From Citrobacter youngae (GTDB lineage: Bacteria > Pseudomonadota > Gammaproteobacteria > Enterobacterales > Enterobacteriaceae): a DNA stretch of 64,000 bases. The notes beneath the pieces were generated by a model that was not told the DNA's origin, made no database searches, and saw only the letters and a list, made by a program, of their open reading frames with translations. The position numbers and the translations under genes were made by a program. How positions within the stretch are numbered: the stretch's first letter is position 1; every line of letters starts with the position of its first letter. This document shows positions 27,241 to 36,656 of this stretch, one piece after another. Location of the stretch: the NCBI RefSeq assembly GCF_003818115.1, contig NZ_RPOI01000004.1:276314-340313 (forward strand), in the 5' to 3' direction.

Positions 27241-28394
27241 ATGGCAAAACACCTTTTTACGTCCGAGTCCGTATCAGAAGGGCATCCTGACAAAATCGCT
27301 GACCAAATCTCTGATGCCGTGCTGGATGCAATCTCGAGCAGGATCCGAAAGCACGCGTAGCCTGCGAAACCTATGTCAAAACCGGTATGGTTTTAGTTGG
27401 CGGTGAGATCACTACCAGCGCCTGGGTAGATATCGAAGAGATCACGCGTAACACGGTTCGCGAAATTGGCTATGTGCATTCCGACATGGGCTTTGACGCC
27501 AACTCTTGCGCGGTTCTGAGCGCCATCGGTAAGCAGTCTCCGGATATCAACCAGGGTGTTGACCGCGCGGATCCGCTGGAACAAGGCGCTGGCGACCAGG
27601 GCCTGATGTTTGGTTATGCAACCAATGAAACCGACGTGCTGATGCCTGCGCCAATCACCTACGCGCATCGTCTGGTACAGCGTCAGGCTGAAGTACGCAA
27701 AAACGGTACTCTGCCGTGGCTGCGCCCGGATGCAAAAAGCCAGGTTACCTTCCAGTATGACGACGGCAAAATCGTCGGTATTGATGCCGTGGTTCTGTCG
27801 ACTCAGCATGCTGAAGATATCGACCAGAAATCTCTGCAAGAAGCTGTCATGGAAGAGATCATCAAGCCGGTACTGCCGACTGAATGGCTGAGCGCTGCGA
27901 CCAAATTCTTCATCAACCCGACGGGTCGTTTTGTGATCGGCGGTCCGATGGGCGACTGTGGCCTGACAGGTCGTAAAATCATCGTTGATACCTACGGCGG
28001 CATGGCGCGTCACGGCGGCGGTGCATTCTCTGGTAAGGATCCATCTAAAGTTGACCGTTCCGCAGCCTATGCAGCTCGTTACGTCGCGAAAAACATTGTT
28101 GCCGCTGGTCTGGCTGACCGTTGTGAGATTCAGGTTTCCTACGCCATCGGCGTGGCTGAACCGACCTCTATCATGGTTGAAACCTTTGGTACCGAAAAAG
28201 TACCTTCTGAGCAACTGACCCTGCTGGTGCGCGAGTTCTTCGACCTGCGTCCGTATGGCCTGATTCAGATGCTGGATCTGCTGCACCCGATCTACAAAGA
28301 AACCGCAGCTTACGGTCACTTTGGCCGCGAACATTTCCCATGGGAAAAAACCGACAAAGCCGCTCTGCTGCGTGAAGCTGCCGGTCTGAAGTAA
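27241..28394 (+). pseudogene. metK: S-adenosylmethionine synthetase MetK, frameshifted
   Basis: The first 31 codons ([20 protein letters not shown] and on) and everything from about codon 33 to the end are intact MetK, but one base is missing at 27331-27336. The text GCAATCTCGAGCAGG should read GCAATCCTCGAGCAGG to give Ile-Leu-Glu-Gln. As written the frame meets TAG at 27358-27360 after 39 codons. Total length is 1154 nt against 1155 expected for 384 residues. Downstream catalytic motifs are all present: [27 protein letters not shown] and [16 protein letters not shown]. metK is essential in relatives, so a sequencing or assembly error is the likeliest explanation. Confidence 0.93.
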
Positions 28395-28419
28395 TTTACT
28401 GAAGACTGTCCGCTTAGTA

Positions 28420-28447
28420 AGACCAGCCTCGTGCTGGTCTTTTTTTA
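28420..28447 (+). terminator. Intrinsic terminator of metK
   Basis: AGACCAGC (28420-28427) and GCTGGTCT (28433-28440) form a perfect 8-bp stem with loop CTCGT, followed by seven Ts (28441-28447), 25 bp after the metK stop. Confidence 0.92.
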
Positions 28448-28513
28448 TTCCCCAATTTTCCCCCCAACGCCTCGTCACCTGAACAATGCAGTGAAGCGGT
28501 CCTCTAACAACAA

Positions 28514-28529
28514 TGAAAGCGATTACATA
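28514..28529. promoter_or_regulatory. Putative distal GalR/GalS operator
   Basis: ATGAAAGCGATTACAT resembles the GalR/GalS operator core (GTGTAANCGNTTACAC), keeping the central AA-CG-TTACA and differing at the outer bases. It lies 182 bp upstream (centre to centre) of a perfect operator, a spacing suited to repression by looping. The surrounding 28395-28795 gap has no gene. Confidence 0.45.
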
Positions 28530-28695
28530 GCACCGATTTTATATCCACAACAAGTTAACATCTCTTTTCCGTCAAGCTTGCGTCACTGTTACATTATTTT
28601 TCAGGATCGTCTTAATTCCAGGCAATTAACCATATTTAATCGTATTATAAAATGTTAATTTTCAAATGGTTAATCGATAATCGTGATAAATGTCA

Positions 28696-28711
28696 GTGTA
28701 ACCGATTACAC
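28696..28711. promoter_or_regulatory. GalR/GalS operator of galP
   Basis: GTGTAACCGATTACAC is a perfect 16-bp match to the GalR/GalS operator consensus, 84 bp before the galP start. It lies directly beside a CRP site at 28715-28730. Confidence 0.8.
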
Positions 28712-28714
28712 TAA

Positions 28715-28730
28715 TGTGATGTGATTCGCA
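28715..28730. promoter_or_regulatory. CRP site of galP
   Basis: TGTGA-N6-TCGCA matches nine of ten bases of the CRP core. It lies 3 bp downstream of the GalR operator, so activation by CRP and repression by GalR/GalS would compete. Confidence 0.6.
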
Positions 28731-28795
28731 TTTTTTTACCCCGTACTCACCTACCCTTAACATCAACAAAACTAGCTACCCAACCGGAGGGCATC

Positions 28796-30190
28796 ATGCC
28801 TGACAATAAAAAAACGGGGCGTTCCAACAAAGCCATGACATTTTTTGTCTGCTTTCTTGCAGCCCTGGCTGGATTACTTTTTGGCCTGGATATCGGTGTT
28901 ATTGCCGGTGCTTTACCGTTCATCACCGACGAGTTCCAAATTACCCCCCACACTCAGGAATGGGTGGTGAGTTCGATGATGTTTGGTGCTGCCGTGGGTG
29001 CCGTCGGCAGCGGTTGGCTCTCCTTCAAATTGGGGCGTAAAAAGAGTCTGATGATCGGCGCAATCCTGTTTGTTGCCGGTTCACTGTTCTCCGCCGCGGC
29101 GCCAAACGTTGAAGTGCTGCTGGTTTCCCGCGTACTGCTCGGCCTGGCGGTGGGCGTTGCGTCTTATACCGCGCCGCTGTACCTGTCTGAAATTGCCCCG
29201 GAAAAAATTCGTGGCAGTATGATCTCTATGTATCAGCTGATGATCACCATCGGTATTTTGGGTGCGTATCTTTCCGATACGGCGTTTAGCTACAGCGGCG
29301 CATGGCGCTGGATGCTGGGCGTGATCATCATCCCTGCCCTGCTGCTGCTGGTTGGCGTCATCTTCCTGCCGGACAGCCCACGCTGGTTTGCTGCTAAACG
29401 TCGTTTTGTCGATGCTGAACGTGTTCTGTTGCGTCTGCGTGATACCAGCGCAGAAGCCAAACGCGAGCTGGATGAAATTCGTGAAAGCCTGCAGGTGAAG
29501 CAGAGCGGCTGGGCGCTGTTTAAAGAAAACAGCAACTTCCGCCGCGCGGTATTCCTTGGCGTCCTGTTACAGGTGATGCAGCAGTTCACCGGGATGAACG
29601 TCATTATGTATTACGCACCGAAAATCTTTGAGCTGGCGGGCTACACCAACACCACCGAGCAGATGTGGGGGACGGTTATCGTCGGTCTGACCAACGTGCT
29701 GGCAACCTTTATCGCCATTGGCCTGGTTGACCGCTGGGGCCGTAAACCTACGCTGATCCTCGGCTTTATCGTCATGGCCGTCGGTATGGGCGTGCTGGGT
29801 ACGATGATGCACGTGGGTATTCACTCGGCGGCCGCGCAATACTTCGCTGTACTGATGCTGCTGATGTTTATTGTTGGTTTCGCCATGAGTGCCGGTCCGC
29901 TGATTTGGGTACTGTGCTCTGAAATTCAGCCGCTGAAAGGTCGCGATTTCGGTATCACCTGCTCTACCGCAACCAACTGGATAGCCAACATGATTGTCGG
30001 CGCTACCTTCCTGACGATGCTGAACTCGCTGGGAAGCGCCAATACTTTCTGGGTCTACGGTGGTCTGAACGTCTTGTTCATCTTCCTGACCCTGTGGCTG
30101 ATACCTGAAACTAAAAATGTCTCTCTGGAACACATTGAACGTAACCTGATGAAAGGTCGTAAACTGCGCGAAATTGGCGCACACGACTAA
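28796..30190 (+). CDS. galP: Galactose:proton symporter GalP
   Basis: MFS sugar porter, 464 residues as in E. coli, with 12 transmembrane helices. It imports D-galactose (and glucose) with a proton. Sugar-porter signatures are clear: [15 protein letters not shown] in TM1, KLGRKKSL and DRWGRKPTL as the two motif-A loops, [35 protein letters not shown] and [12 protein letters not shown] near the end. The ATG at 28796 follows GGAGGG. The frame open to 28721 is not family-like. GalR and CRP sites upstream give the expected galactose and catabolite control. Confidence 0.97.
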   Translation: MPDNKKTGRSNKAMTFFVCFLAALAGLLFGLDIGVIAGALPFITDEFQITPHTQEWVVSSMMFGAAVGAVGSGWLSFKLGRKKSLMIGAILFVAGSLFSAAAPNVEVLLVSRVLLGLAVGVASYTAPLYLSEIAPEKIRGSMISMYQLMITIGILGAYLSDTAFSYSGAWRWMLGVIIIPALLLLVGVIFLPDSPRWFAAKRRFVDAERVLLRLRDTSAEAKRELDEIRESLQVKQSGWALFKENSNFRRAVFLGVLLQVMQQFTGMNVIMYYAPKIFELAGYTNTTEQMWGTVIVGLTNVLATFIAIGLVDRWGRKPTLILGFIVMAVGMGVLGTMMHVGIHSAAAQYFAVLMLLMFIVGFAMSAGPLIWVLCSEIQPLKGRDFGITCSTATNWIANMIVGATFLTMLNSLGSANTFWVYGGLNVLFIFLTLWLIPETKNVSLEHIERNLMKGRKLREIGAHD

Positions 30191-30199
30191 TCACGAAAA

Positions 30200-30223
30200 G
30201 CTTCCTCCCCCGCGGGAGGAAGC
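30200..30223 (+). terminator. Terminator-like hairpin after galP
   Basis: GCTTCCTCCC (30200-30209) and GGGAGGAAGC (30214-30223) form a 10-bp stem 9 bp after the galP stop, followed by CTTCCTCTTG, a pyrimidine-rich but broken T-run. Confidence 0.65.
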
Positions 30224-30267
30224 CTTCCTCTTGCAGTCCCTTCCCTGTCGCACTATCCTCTGGCGTT

Positions 30268-30765
30268 ATGAAAACCTCCCGTCTCCCTATCGCCATCCAG
30301 CAAGCCGTTATGCGCAGCCTGCGGGAAAAACTCGCACAGGCCAATCTTAAGCTCGAGCGTAATTATCCGGAACCTAAGCTGGTGTACCAACAGCGCGGCA
30401 CCGCTGCAGGCACCGCGTGGTTACAAACCTACGAAATCCGCCTCAATCCGGTACTGCTGATGGAGAACGTTGACGCATTCGTGAATGAGGTGGTGCCCCA
30501 TGAACTGGCGCATTTACTGGTGTGGAAATACTTTGGTCGCGTGCCGCCGCACGGCAAAGAGTGGAAATGGATGATGGAGAGCGTGCTGGGCGTGCCAGCC
30601 CGACGCACACATCAGTTCGAACTGCAATCCGTGCAGCGTAAGACCTTTACTTACCGCTGCAAATGTCAGGAACACCAACTGACCGTACGCCGCCATAACC
30701 GCGTGGTACGCGGTGAAGCCACCTACCGCTGCGTTCACTGCGGCGAACCACTGATTGCAGAATAA
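30268..30765 (+). CDS. sprT: SprT-family zinc-binding protein
   Basis: 165 residues, E. coli SprT length. The metalloprotease-like motif HELAH lies in [16 protein letters not shown] (about residue 78). The C-terminal zinc ribbon has two CxC/CxxC pairs, YRCKCQEH and YRCVHCGEP. It is related to eukaryotic Spartan, which removes DNA-protein crosslinks, but activity of the bacterial protein is not established. Between galP and endA, as in E. coli. Confidence 0.93.
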   Translation: MKTSRLPIAIQQAVMRSLREKLAQANLKLERNYPEPKLVYQQRGTAAGTAWLQTYEIRLNPVLLMENVDAFVNEVVPHELAHLLVWKYFGRVPPHGKEWKWMMESVLGVPARRTHQFELQSVQRKTFTYRCKCQEHQLTVRRHNRVVRGEATYRCVHCGEPLIAE

Positions 30766-30859
30766 TCTTCAGAATTATCAGGAACTTTTCTGATCTAACT
30801 GATTGCATACAGGAATGACTTTCGCTACGTTGCGGGCTCGTTTTGACACGGAGTTCGTG

Positions 30860-31567
30860 ATGTACCGTAATTTTTCTTTTGCTGCGGCCCTGTTAGCCGC
30901 AGCATTTTCAGGCCCGGCTTTAGCCGAAGGCATCAATAGTTTTTCCCAGGCAAAAGCCGCAGGCGTCAAAGTTAACGCCGATGCGCCAGGCGATTTCTAC
31001 TGTGGTTGCAAAATTAACTGGCAAGGCAAAAAAGGGGTCGTGGACCTCGAATCCTGTGGCTATAAAGTGCGAAAAAACGAAAACCGCGCCAGTCGAATTG
31101 AATGGGAACACGTTGTCCCCGCCTGGCAGTTTGGTCATCAGCGCCAGTGCTGGCAGGACGGGGGGCGTAAAAACTGCGCTAAAGATCCGGTCTATCGCAA
31201 AATGGAAAGCGATATGCATAACCTGCAGCCTGCGGTAGGTGAAGTGAATGGCGATCGCGCAAACTTTATGTACAGCCAGTGGAACGGTGGTGAAGGCCAG
31301 TACGGACAGTGCGCGATGAAGGTTGATTTCAAAGAGAAAGTTGCCGAGCCGCCTGCCCGCGCCCGTGGTGCCATCGCGCGTACCTATTTTTATATGCGCG
31401 ACCAATACAACCTGACGCTCTCCCGTCAGCAAACCCAGCTTTTTAACGCCTGGAATAAGCAGTATCCGGTCACCGACTGGGAGTGTGAGCGCGACGAACG
31501 CATCGCGAAGGTACAGGGGAATCATAACCCGTATGTGCAACGCGCTTGCCAGGCGCAAAAGAGCTAA
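30860..31567 (+). CDS. endA: Periplasmic endonuclease I EndA
   Basis: 235-residue exported DNase (E. coli EndA has 235), cutting double-stranded DNA in the periplasm. The signal peptide is residues 1 to about 22 ([21 protein letters not shown]). The beta-beta-alpha-metal nuclease core is visible in [16 protein letters not shown] and [19 protein letters not shown], with catalytic His and metal-binding Asn. Eight or so cysteines support disulfide bonds. The start at 30860 is chosen because it begins the signal peptide. The frame open to 30803 is not. Confidence 0.96.
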   Translation: MYRNFSFAAALLAAAFSGPALAEGINSFSQAKAAGVKVNADAPGDFYCGCKINWQGKKGVVDLESCGYKVRKNENRASRIEWEHVVPAWQFGHQRQCWQDGGRKNCAKDPVYRKMESDMHNLQPAVGEVNGDRANFMYSQWNGGEGQYGQCAMKVDFKEKVAEPPARARGAIARTYFYMRDQYNLTLSRQQTQLFNAWNKQYPVTDWECERDERIAKVQGNHNPYVQRACQAQKS

Positions 31568-31641
31568 CCTACACTAGCGGCAATATTTTTAACCATGCCC
31601 TGGCCTTTAATAGCCCAGGGCCATGACGCGGATGTTTAACT

Positions 31642-32373
31642 ATGCGCATTCCCCGCATTTATCACCCTGAGCCAATCACTTCCGGTAGCCGAATTTCATT
31701 GTGTGAAGATGCTGCCAACCATATCGGCCGCGTACTACGTATGGGGCCAGGCCAGCCGCTACAGCTGTTTGATGGCAGCAATCAGGTATTCGACGCCGAA
31801 ATTACCCACGCCAGTAAGAAAAGCGTGGAAGTGAAGGTGCTTAACGCTGAACTCGACGATCGGGAATCACCGTTGCATATCCACCTGGGCCAGGTAATGT
31901 CGCGCGGTGAAAAAATGGAATTTACTATCCAGAAATCGATCGAACTGGGTGTAAGCCTCATTACGCCACTTTTTTCTGAGCGCTGCGGCGTTAAACTGGA
32001 CAGTGAACGCTTGAACAAGAAGCTCCAGCAGTGGCAGAAAATCGCCATTGCCGCCTGCGAACAATGCGGTCGTAACCGGGTGCCTGAAATTCGCCCGGCA
32101 ATGGATCTGGAAGCATGGTGCGCAGAACAGGACGAAGGTCTGAAACTCAATCTGCATCCTCGCGCCAGCGCCAGCATCAACACGCTGCCGCTCCCGGTGG
32201 AGCGCATCCGCTTGCTGATTGGCCCGGAAGGTGGGCTATCGGCAGATGAAATTGCCATGACCGCACGGTATCAGTTTACTGATATTCTGTTAGGACCTCG
32301 CGTTCTGCGTACTGAGACAACTGCGCTCACCGCCATTACCGCGCTACAGGTGCGTTTTGGCGATCTGGGCTAA
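31642..32373 (+). CDS. rsmE: 16S rRNA m3U1498 methyltransferase RsmE
   Basis: SPOUT-class (knotted) methyltransferase of 243 residues, as in E. coli, methylating U1498 of 16S rRNA in the assembled 30S subunit. The N-terminal PUA-like domain includes [18 protein letters not shown]. The C-terminal knot has [13 protein letters not shown] and [19 protein letters not shown], which bind S-adenosylmethionine. It is 12 bp before gshB and probably co-transcribed with it. Confidence 0.96.
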   Translation: MRIPRIYHPEPITSGSRISLCEDAANHIGRVLRMGPGQPLQLFDGSNQVFDAEITHASKKSVEVKVLNAELDDRESPLHIHLGQVMSRGEKMEFTIQKSIELGVSLITPLFSERCGVKLDSERLNKKLQQWQKIAIAACEQCGRNRVPEIRPAMDLEAWCAEQDEGLKLNLHPRASASINTLPLPVERIRLLIGPEGGLSADEIAMTARYQFTDILLGPRVLRTETTALTAITALQVRFGDLG

Positions 32374-32385
32374 CGGAGAAAAACA

Positions 32386-33333
32386 ATGATCAAGCTCGGC
32401 ATCGTGATGGATCCCATCGCAAGCATCAACATCAAGAAAGATTCCAGCTTCGCTATGCTGCTGGAAGCGCAACGCCGCGGTTACGAAATTCATTATATGG
32501 AGATGGCCGATCTTTATCTGATCAACGGTGAAGCCCGCGCCCATACGCGTACCCTGAGCGTAGAGCAGAACTACGACAAATGGTATGAGTTCAAGAGCGA
32601 GCAGGATCTCCCACTGGCAGACCTGGACGTTATTCTGATGCGTAAGGATCCGCCGTTTGATACCGAGTTCATCTACGCGACCTATATTCTGGAACGTGCA
32701 GAAGAGAAAGGAACGCTGATCGTCAATAAACCGCAGAGCCTGCGCGATTGCAACGAAAAGCTGTTCACCGCATGGTTTGCCGACCTGACGCCGGAAACGC
32801 TGGTCACGCGTAACAAAGCGCAGTTGAAAGCCTTCTGGCAAAAACACAGCGACATCATTCTCAAACCGCTGGACGGCATGGGCGGAGCCTCTATTTTCCG
32901 CGTGAAGGAAGGCGATCCGAACCTTGGCGTTATTGCGGAAACGCTGACAGAGCACGGTACCCGCTACTGCATGGCGCAGAACTATCTGCCTGCAATTAAA
33001 GATGGCGATAAACGCGTGCTGGTGGTCGATGGTGAACCCGTTCCGTACTGCCTGGCGCGTATTCCGCAGGGCGGTGAAACCCGTGGCAACCTGGCCGCAG
33101 GTGGCCGTGGCGAGCCGCGTCCATTAACCGACAGTGACTGGGAAATTGCCCGTCGCATTGGGCCGACGCTGAAAGCGAAAGGTTTGATTTTTGTTGGTCT
33201 GGACATCATTGGCGATCGTCTGACGGAAATTAACGTCACCAGCCCAACCTGTATTCGTGAAATTGAAGCGGAGTTCCCGGTCTCTATTACCGGTATGCTA
33301 ATGGACGCCATTGAAGCGCGCCTGCAAAAATAA
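32386..33333 (+). CDS. gshB: Glutathione synthetase GshB
   Basis: ATP-grasp ligase of 315 residues (E. coli 315, without the last residue considered) joining gamma-glutamylcysteine to glycine. Motifs: VILMRKDPPFDTEFIYATY, LKPLDGMGGASIFRV (nucleotide loop), RVLVVDGEPVPYCLARIP and VGLDIIGDRLTEINVTSPTC with Mg-binding Asn. Ends in an intrinsic terminator about 45 bp downstream. Confidence 0.97.
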   Translation: MIKLGIVMDPIASINIKKDSSFAMLLEAQRRGYEIHYMEMADLYLINGEARAHTRTLSVEQNYDKWYEFKSEQDLPLADLDVILMRKDPPFDTEFIYATYILERAEEKGTLIVNKPQSLRDCNEKLFTAWFADLTPETLVTRNKAQLKAFWQKHSDIILKPLDGMGGASIFRVKEGDPNLGVIAETLTEHGTRYCMAQNYLPAIKDGDKRVLVVDGEPVPYCLARIPQGGETRGNLAAGGRGEPRPLTDSDWEIARRIGPTLKAKGLIFVGLDIIGDRLTEINVTSPTCIREIEAEFPVSITGMLMDAIEARLQK

Positions 33334-33375
33334 AAGAACTCGCCGGTAGAAGGGACCCTACCAATACTAATAGTG

Positions 33376-33417
33376 ACAGCGCTCCTGTTTGTACGCATAC
33401 TGGGCGCTGTTGCTTTT
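33376..33417 (+). terminator. Intrinsic terminator after gshB
   Basis: ACAGCGC (33376-33382) pairs with GCGCTGT (33404-33410) around a 21-base loop, then TGCTTTTTT. The T-run ends 28 bp before yqgE, so yqgE probably has its own promoter or is fed by readthrough. Confidence 0.65.
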
Positions 33418-33444
33418 TTGAACCAGGAAACAGAACCTCTGACA

Positions 33445-34008
33445 ATGAATTTACAGCATCACTTTCTAATTGCCATGCCTGCTCTCCAGGATCCAATTTT
33501 CCGCCGTTCCGTGGTGTATATCTGCGAACACAATGAGAACGGAGCAATGGGGATTATCGTCAATAAGCCTCTGGAAAACTTACAAATTGAAGGGATTCTG
33601 GAAAAGCTGAAGATCACGCCTGAAGGACGCGATCCGTCCATCCGTCTGGATAAAGCAGTGATGCTCGGCGGCCCGTTGGCGGAAGACCGCGGATTTATTC
33701 TGCATACTCCGCCCGCCCGTTTTGCATCCAGTATCTTAATTTCTGATAACACTATCATCACGACCTCCCGCGATGTATTAGAAACGTTGGGCACGCAGGA
33801 GCAACCGTCCGAGGTGCTGGTGGCATTGGGCTATTCATCATGGGAAAAAGGCCAACTGGAACAAGAGCTACTGGATAACGCCTGGCTCACCGCCCCCGCC
33901 GATCTCAACATTCTGTTTAAAACGCCGATTGCCGACCGCTGGCGCGACGCTGCCAAACTTATCGGAATAGATATTCAGACCATGCCCGGCGTGGCGGGAC
34001 ACGCATGA
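33445..34008 (+). CDS. yqgE: UPF0301 protein YqgE
   Basis: 187-residue UPF0301/DUF179 protein, E. coli length, function unknown. Family signatures: [49 protein letters not shown] and [19 protein letters not shown]. The frame opens at 33373, but the ATG at 33445 gives the conserved N-terminus MNLQHHF. The stop codon overlaps the start of yqgF, and the yqgE-yqgF pair is conserved across proteobacteria. Confidence 0.95.
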   Translation: MNLQHHFLIAMPALQDPIFRRSVVYICEHNENGAMGIIVNKPLENLQIEGILEKLKITPEGRDPSIRLDKAVMLGGPLAEDRGFILHTPPARFASSILISDNTIITTSRDVLETLGTQEQPSEVLVALGYSSWEKGQLEQELLDNAWLTAPADLNILFKTPIADRWRDAAKLIGIDIQTMPGVAGHA

Positions 34009-34424
34009 TGAGCGGAACATTACTCTCTTTTGATTTTGGTACGAAAAGTATCGGCGTCGCCGTGGGTCAGCGCATTACCGGTACGGCCAGGCCATTGCCC
34101 GCCATCAAAGCACAGGACGGTACGCCAGACTGGAATTTGATTGAACGCCTGCTGAAAGAGTGGCAACCGGATGAAATCATTGTCGGCCTGCCACTCAACA
34201 TGGATGGCACCGAACAGCCCCTTACCGCGCGCGCACGTAAATTCGCTAACCGCATTCATGGTCGCTTTGGCGTAACCGTAACGCTGCACGATGAACGTTT
34301 GAGCACCGTCGAAGCCCGCTCAGGCCTGTTTGAGCAAGGCGGTTACCGGGCGTTGAATAAAGGCAAAGTGGACTCCGCTTCTGCCGTTATTATCTTGGAA
34401 AGCTATTTCGAGCAGGGCTATTAA
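34008..34424 (+). CDS. yqgF: Holliday-junction resolvase-like YqgF/RuvX
   Basis: 138-residue RNase H-like protein. The first catalytic Asp lies in [29 protein letters not shown] and [11 protein letters not shown] carry further acidic residues, and [15 protein letters not shown] ends the domain. It is implicated in 16S rRNA 5'-end maturation and resolvase-like activity. Two adjacent ATGs (34005 and 34008) are possible. The second gives the family start MSGTLL. Its 3' end overlaps the convergent yggR by 4 bp. Confidence 0.95.
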   Translation: MSGTLLSFDFGTKSIGVAVGQRITGTARPLPAIKAQDGTPDWNLIERLLKEWQPDEIIVGLPLNMDGTEQPLTARARKFANRIHGRFGVTVTLHDERLSTVEARSGLFEQGGYRALNKGKVDSASAVIILESYFEQGY

Positions 34425-35401
34425 AGCCGCCCCTGCGCCTGTCGCTGCTGCAAACTTTGTGCAAACGTCTGCATACCTGTCTGCTGCCCGGTTTGAATCA
34501 CGCCGGGTAGCTGATGGTTCTTCCCTTCGCGGATCAAATTGCCCACGGCGAGCGTGTTAACGAGCAGCTCGAATAGCGCCACGCGTCCCCCCTGCTTATC
34601 CTCCTCCAGTTTTTGCGAAAGAACCGCCCGCAAGCTGTCTGCCAGTTGATTACGCACCGGATCTTTCTCTGATGCAGCAAAGGAATCCACCAGCCGCGCA
34701 ATGGCTTGTGCAGCCCCACGCGTGTGTAGCGTTGCCAGCACCAGATGTCCGGTCTCCGCCGCCGTTAATGCCAGCCGAATGGTTTCCACGTCGCGCAGCT
34801 CGCCCAGCAAAATAACGTCGGGATCTTCGCGTAGCGCACCGCGCAAACCGGCGGCGAAAGAGACGCAGTGTACGCCCACCTCCCGCTGTTGAATGAGACA
34901 ACGCTGGCTGGCGTAGCGGTATTCAATAGGATCTTCCAGCGTCAGAATGTGTCCCTCAATATGCTGATTAAGATACTCCACCATCGCCGCCAGGGTCGTA
35001 GATTTACCGCTGCCGGTGGCGCCTGTCACCAGAATTAACCCATTTTCACTGCGCAGCAGTTCAGGTATGGCCTCGGGAGTCTGGAGATCGTCTAAATGAG
35101 GACAATCCAGCGGTAGCAGTCTTAGCGCCAGTGACGTTCCTTGCTGATGGGCAAATGCGCTGGCGCGCAGCCGCCGGGAGTCCGTCAGGGTAACGGCAAA
35201 ATCAACCTGCCCTTGCTCCCGCCACTGTACCTGTTGTTGCTCACTGAGCCAGCACATCAGCAGATTCTCTACGTCAGGCGTGGTAAATGGCGCGTTTTCG
35301 ATTTTTCCACGCCTGCGCCAACGCGCAGGCCATGCATTGCACAGGTGTAGATCCGACACGTTATGCTTTACACTAAGGGCCACTATTTCTTCCATATTCA
35401 T
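34421..35401 (-). CDS. yggR: PilT-like secretion ATPase YggR (intact copy)
   Basis: 326-residue type II/IV secretion-family ATPase, E. coli YggR length, resembling the twitching motor PilT. Walker A is GATGSGKST in [19 protein letters not shown]. The Asp box is [13 protein letters not shown], Walker B region [16 protein letters not shown], and the His box [15 protein letters not shown]. The ATG at 35401 starts [11 protein letters not shown]. The frame remains open to 35446 only because it runs into yggS. Its first 127 bases belong to a 293-bp direct repeat whose other copy holds a yggR stub. Confidence 0.94.
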   Translation of the reverse strand: MNMEEIVALSVKHNVSDLHLCNAWPARWRRRGKIENAPFTTPDVENLLMCWLSEQQQVQWREQGQVDFAVTLTDSRRLRASAFAHQQGTSLALRLLPLDCPHLDDLQTPEAIPELLRSENGLILVTGATGSGKSTTLAAMVEYLNQHIEGHILTLEDPIEYRYASQRCLIQQREVGVHCVSFAAGLRGALREDPDVILLGELRDVETIRLALTAAETGHLVLATLHTRGAAQAIARLVDSFAASEKDPVRNQLADSLRAVLSQKLEEDKQGGRVALFELLVNTLAVGNLIREGKNHQLPGVIQTGQQTGMQTFAQSLQQRQAQGRL

Positions 35402-35567
35402 ATGAACATCCTCGGAAAATGAACGATATCGCGCATAACCTGGCACATGTCCGGGACAAAATCTCAGCCGCCGCGACGCGTTGCGGGCGGTCTTCAGAAG
35501 AAGTTATGTTGCTTGCAGTCAGCAAAATCAAACCTGCGAGCGCCATCGAAGAAGCCATTACCGCAGG
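35275..35567. repeat. Direct repeat, copy 1 (yggR 5' end - yggS 5' end)
   Basis: 293 bp covering the first about 127 bp of yggR, the 17-bp gap and the first about 149 bp of yggS. It is repeated at 36530-36822 at a constant offset of 1255 bp with three mismatches (35446, 35507, 35528), all within the yggS part of this copy. After 13 divergent bases GGTGAAAAC (35581-35589) matches again at the same offset. This copy is joined to the intact yggR and a broken yggS. Confidence 0.97.
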
Positions 35568-35598
35568 ATTATTTTCAATTGGTGAAAACAATAACTAA
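35419..35598 (+). pseudogene. Truncated yggS stub
   Basis: The first 50 codons match yggS (MNDIAHNLA, then EEVMLLAVSKIKPASAIEEA), with Met for Thr and Ile for Thr substitutions. Then the frame diverges (GLFSIGENNN) and stops at TAA 35596-35598. It retains the PLP-lysine segment AVSK but lacks the rest of the barrel, so it cannot be functional. Its stop overlaps the 3' end of the convergent immunity-like gene by 4 bp. All three repeat mismatches fall here, as expected for a copy free to drift. Confidence 0.92.
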
Positions 35599-36014
35599 TG
35601 GCGAGTAGCCACGCTCTTGATTTTCCATACACCATTTTCTTCTACCATGCAGTCAATGACTTTTTGAGATGACTCACCTGTTCCAAATGTCAAATAGACA
35701 TTGGTACAAATAGGATCAGTTATAGTCAGATCAATACTAATATGCTTACTCCAGTCTTCATCTGCAAAATCCTGAACCTTTAGAAAATAATCCTCTTCAA
35801 GCTCATTATTCATATAAGCTTGTTTTAATTTATTCAATGTATCAATACTAACGAAAGGCTCTAATGCCGTCGGGTTATCTGCAACTGGGATGACATTATG
35901 AGCAATCTGCTTTATATACCAGGTATTGAATTTTAATGCTTGTGTATCAGCAGGAACTATTTCTGCCATAGCAAATGATGAGAATAGAAAAGTAAATAAT
36001 ATTAATCGCTTCAT
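35595..36014 (-). CDS. Secreted immunity-like protein (DUF3828-like)
   Basis: 139 residues with a clear signal peptide (KRLILFTFLFSSFAMA, cleaved near residue 17), so the product is periplasmic. The mature part has the pattern I associate with DUF3828: KFNTWYIKQIAHNVIP, then LEEDYFLKVQDFADEDWSKH and a C-terminal VEENGVWKIKSV. Two cysteines (PICTNV, IDCMV) could form a disulfide. It begins in the TGATG overlap with the upstream truncated amidase ORF. That toxin-then-immunity coupling suggests it neutralises a peptidoglycan amidase effector. Family and role are inferred. Confidence 0.6.
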   Translation of the reverse strand: MKRLILFTFLFSSFAMAEIVPADTQALKFNTWYIKQIAHNVIPVADNPTALEPFVSIDTLNKLKQAYMNNELEEDYFLKVQDFADEDWSKHISIDLTITDPICTNVYLTFGTGESSQKVIDCMVEENGVWKIKSVATRH

Positions 36015-36178
36015 CAGTTGTGCCTATATAATTTATACGAAGACTGACTTTTACGATAACCAGGTCCGGGGTAGACGCCATGTTCGATAGCTGCTGTTAC
36101 TGCCCTGGCACAATAACCCGTAGCGTGTGGATAAGCATTATGTCTAACAAAATTTATAGCGGCTTCTTTATTCCACAT
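36014..36178 (-). pseudogene. Gutted peptidoglycan amidase toxin remnant
   Basis: 54-codon ORF. The first 34 residues (WNKEAAINFVRHNAYPHATG then YCARAVTAAIEHG) resemble the start of NlpC/CHAP-like amidase effectors, with the presumed catalytic Cys in GYCAR. The last 20 (VYPGPGYRKSQSSYKLYRHN) look like the C-terminal end of the same kind of protein. A full-length domain is about 140-170 residues, so an internal in-frame deletion has probably removed the catalytic His and core. The stop overlaps the immunity-like start (TGATG). An in-frame TAA stands immediately before the ATG. Confidence 0.5.
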
Positions 36179-36467
36179 TTACAACACTTCATTTATAAAC
36201 GAAGAATATGAAATATCACAAAGCGAACCATTAGCATGAACATTAAATGCTTCTAACTCCATTTATTGACATCATCACCATGTCCCAAACTTATATTTGC
36301 AATGTGTATTATCGTTTAGTTATAAAATCAGTAACAATATTTACCCCATCAATTATGCAATGGCTTAATTTCATTAGAGATATAATTTCACACCTGTTTT
36401 TATTACTTTAAACCTTTAAATTAAAGCAAGCCTGAGCTAAATAAAAACGAATTAAAAATTCTATTTG

Positions 36468-36656
36468 TTAAATCTGTTTACATCCTCCTACAGACTCACA
36501 TTTTGTACTCAGCACATCCACAGTCCCACCAGGCGTGGTAAATGGCGCGTTTTCGATTTTTCCACGCCTGCGCCAACGCGCAGGCCATGCATTGCACAGG
36601 TGTAGATCCGACACGTTATGCTTTACACTAAGGGCCACTATTTCTTCCATATTCAT
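36468..36656 (-). pseudogene. Truncated yggR stub fused to a foreign tail
   Basis: Starts exactly like yggR ([20 protein letters not shown]) and matches it for about 42 codons to FTTPG. It then continues in frame into GGTVDVLSTKCESVGGCKQI and stops. The tail is not from yggR and looks like the natural C-terminus of some other protein carried by the islet. The ATPase core is absent. It lies in repeat copy 2, divergent from the intact yggS. Confidence 0.88.

Larger units (their letters stand above)
35590..36529. other. AT-rich foreign islet between duplicated yggR/yggS ends
   Basis: About 940 bp, visibly AT-rich against the surrounding about 52-55% GC backbone, flanked by the 293-bp direct repeats. 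All its recognisable coding content is on the minus strand: tail of an unknown gene fused to the yggR stub, a gutted amidase ORF and an intact secreted immunity-like gene. The stretch 36263-36467 holds no ORF I can support. There is no transposase, integrase or terminal inverted repeat. Confidence 0.85.

Noticed and set aside
27393..28478. 361-codon minus-strand frame opposite metK
   Set aside because: Antisense shadow. It does not rescue the metK frameshift and has no homology I recognise.
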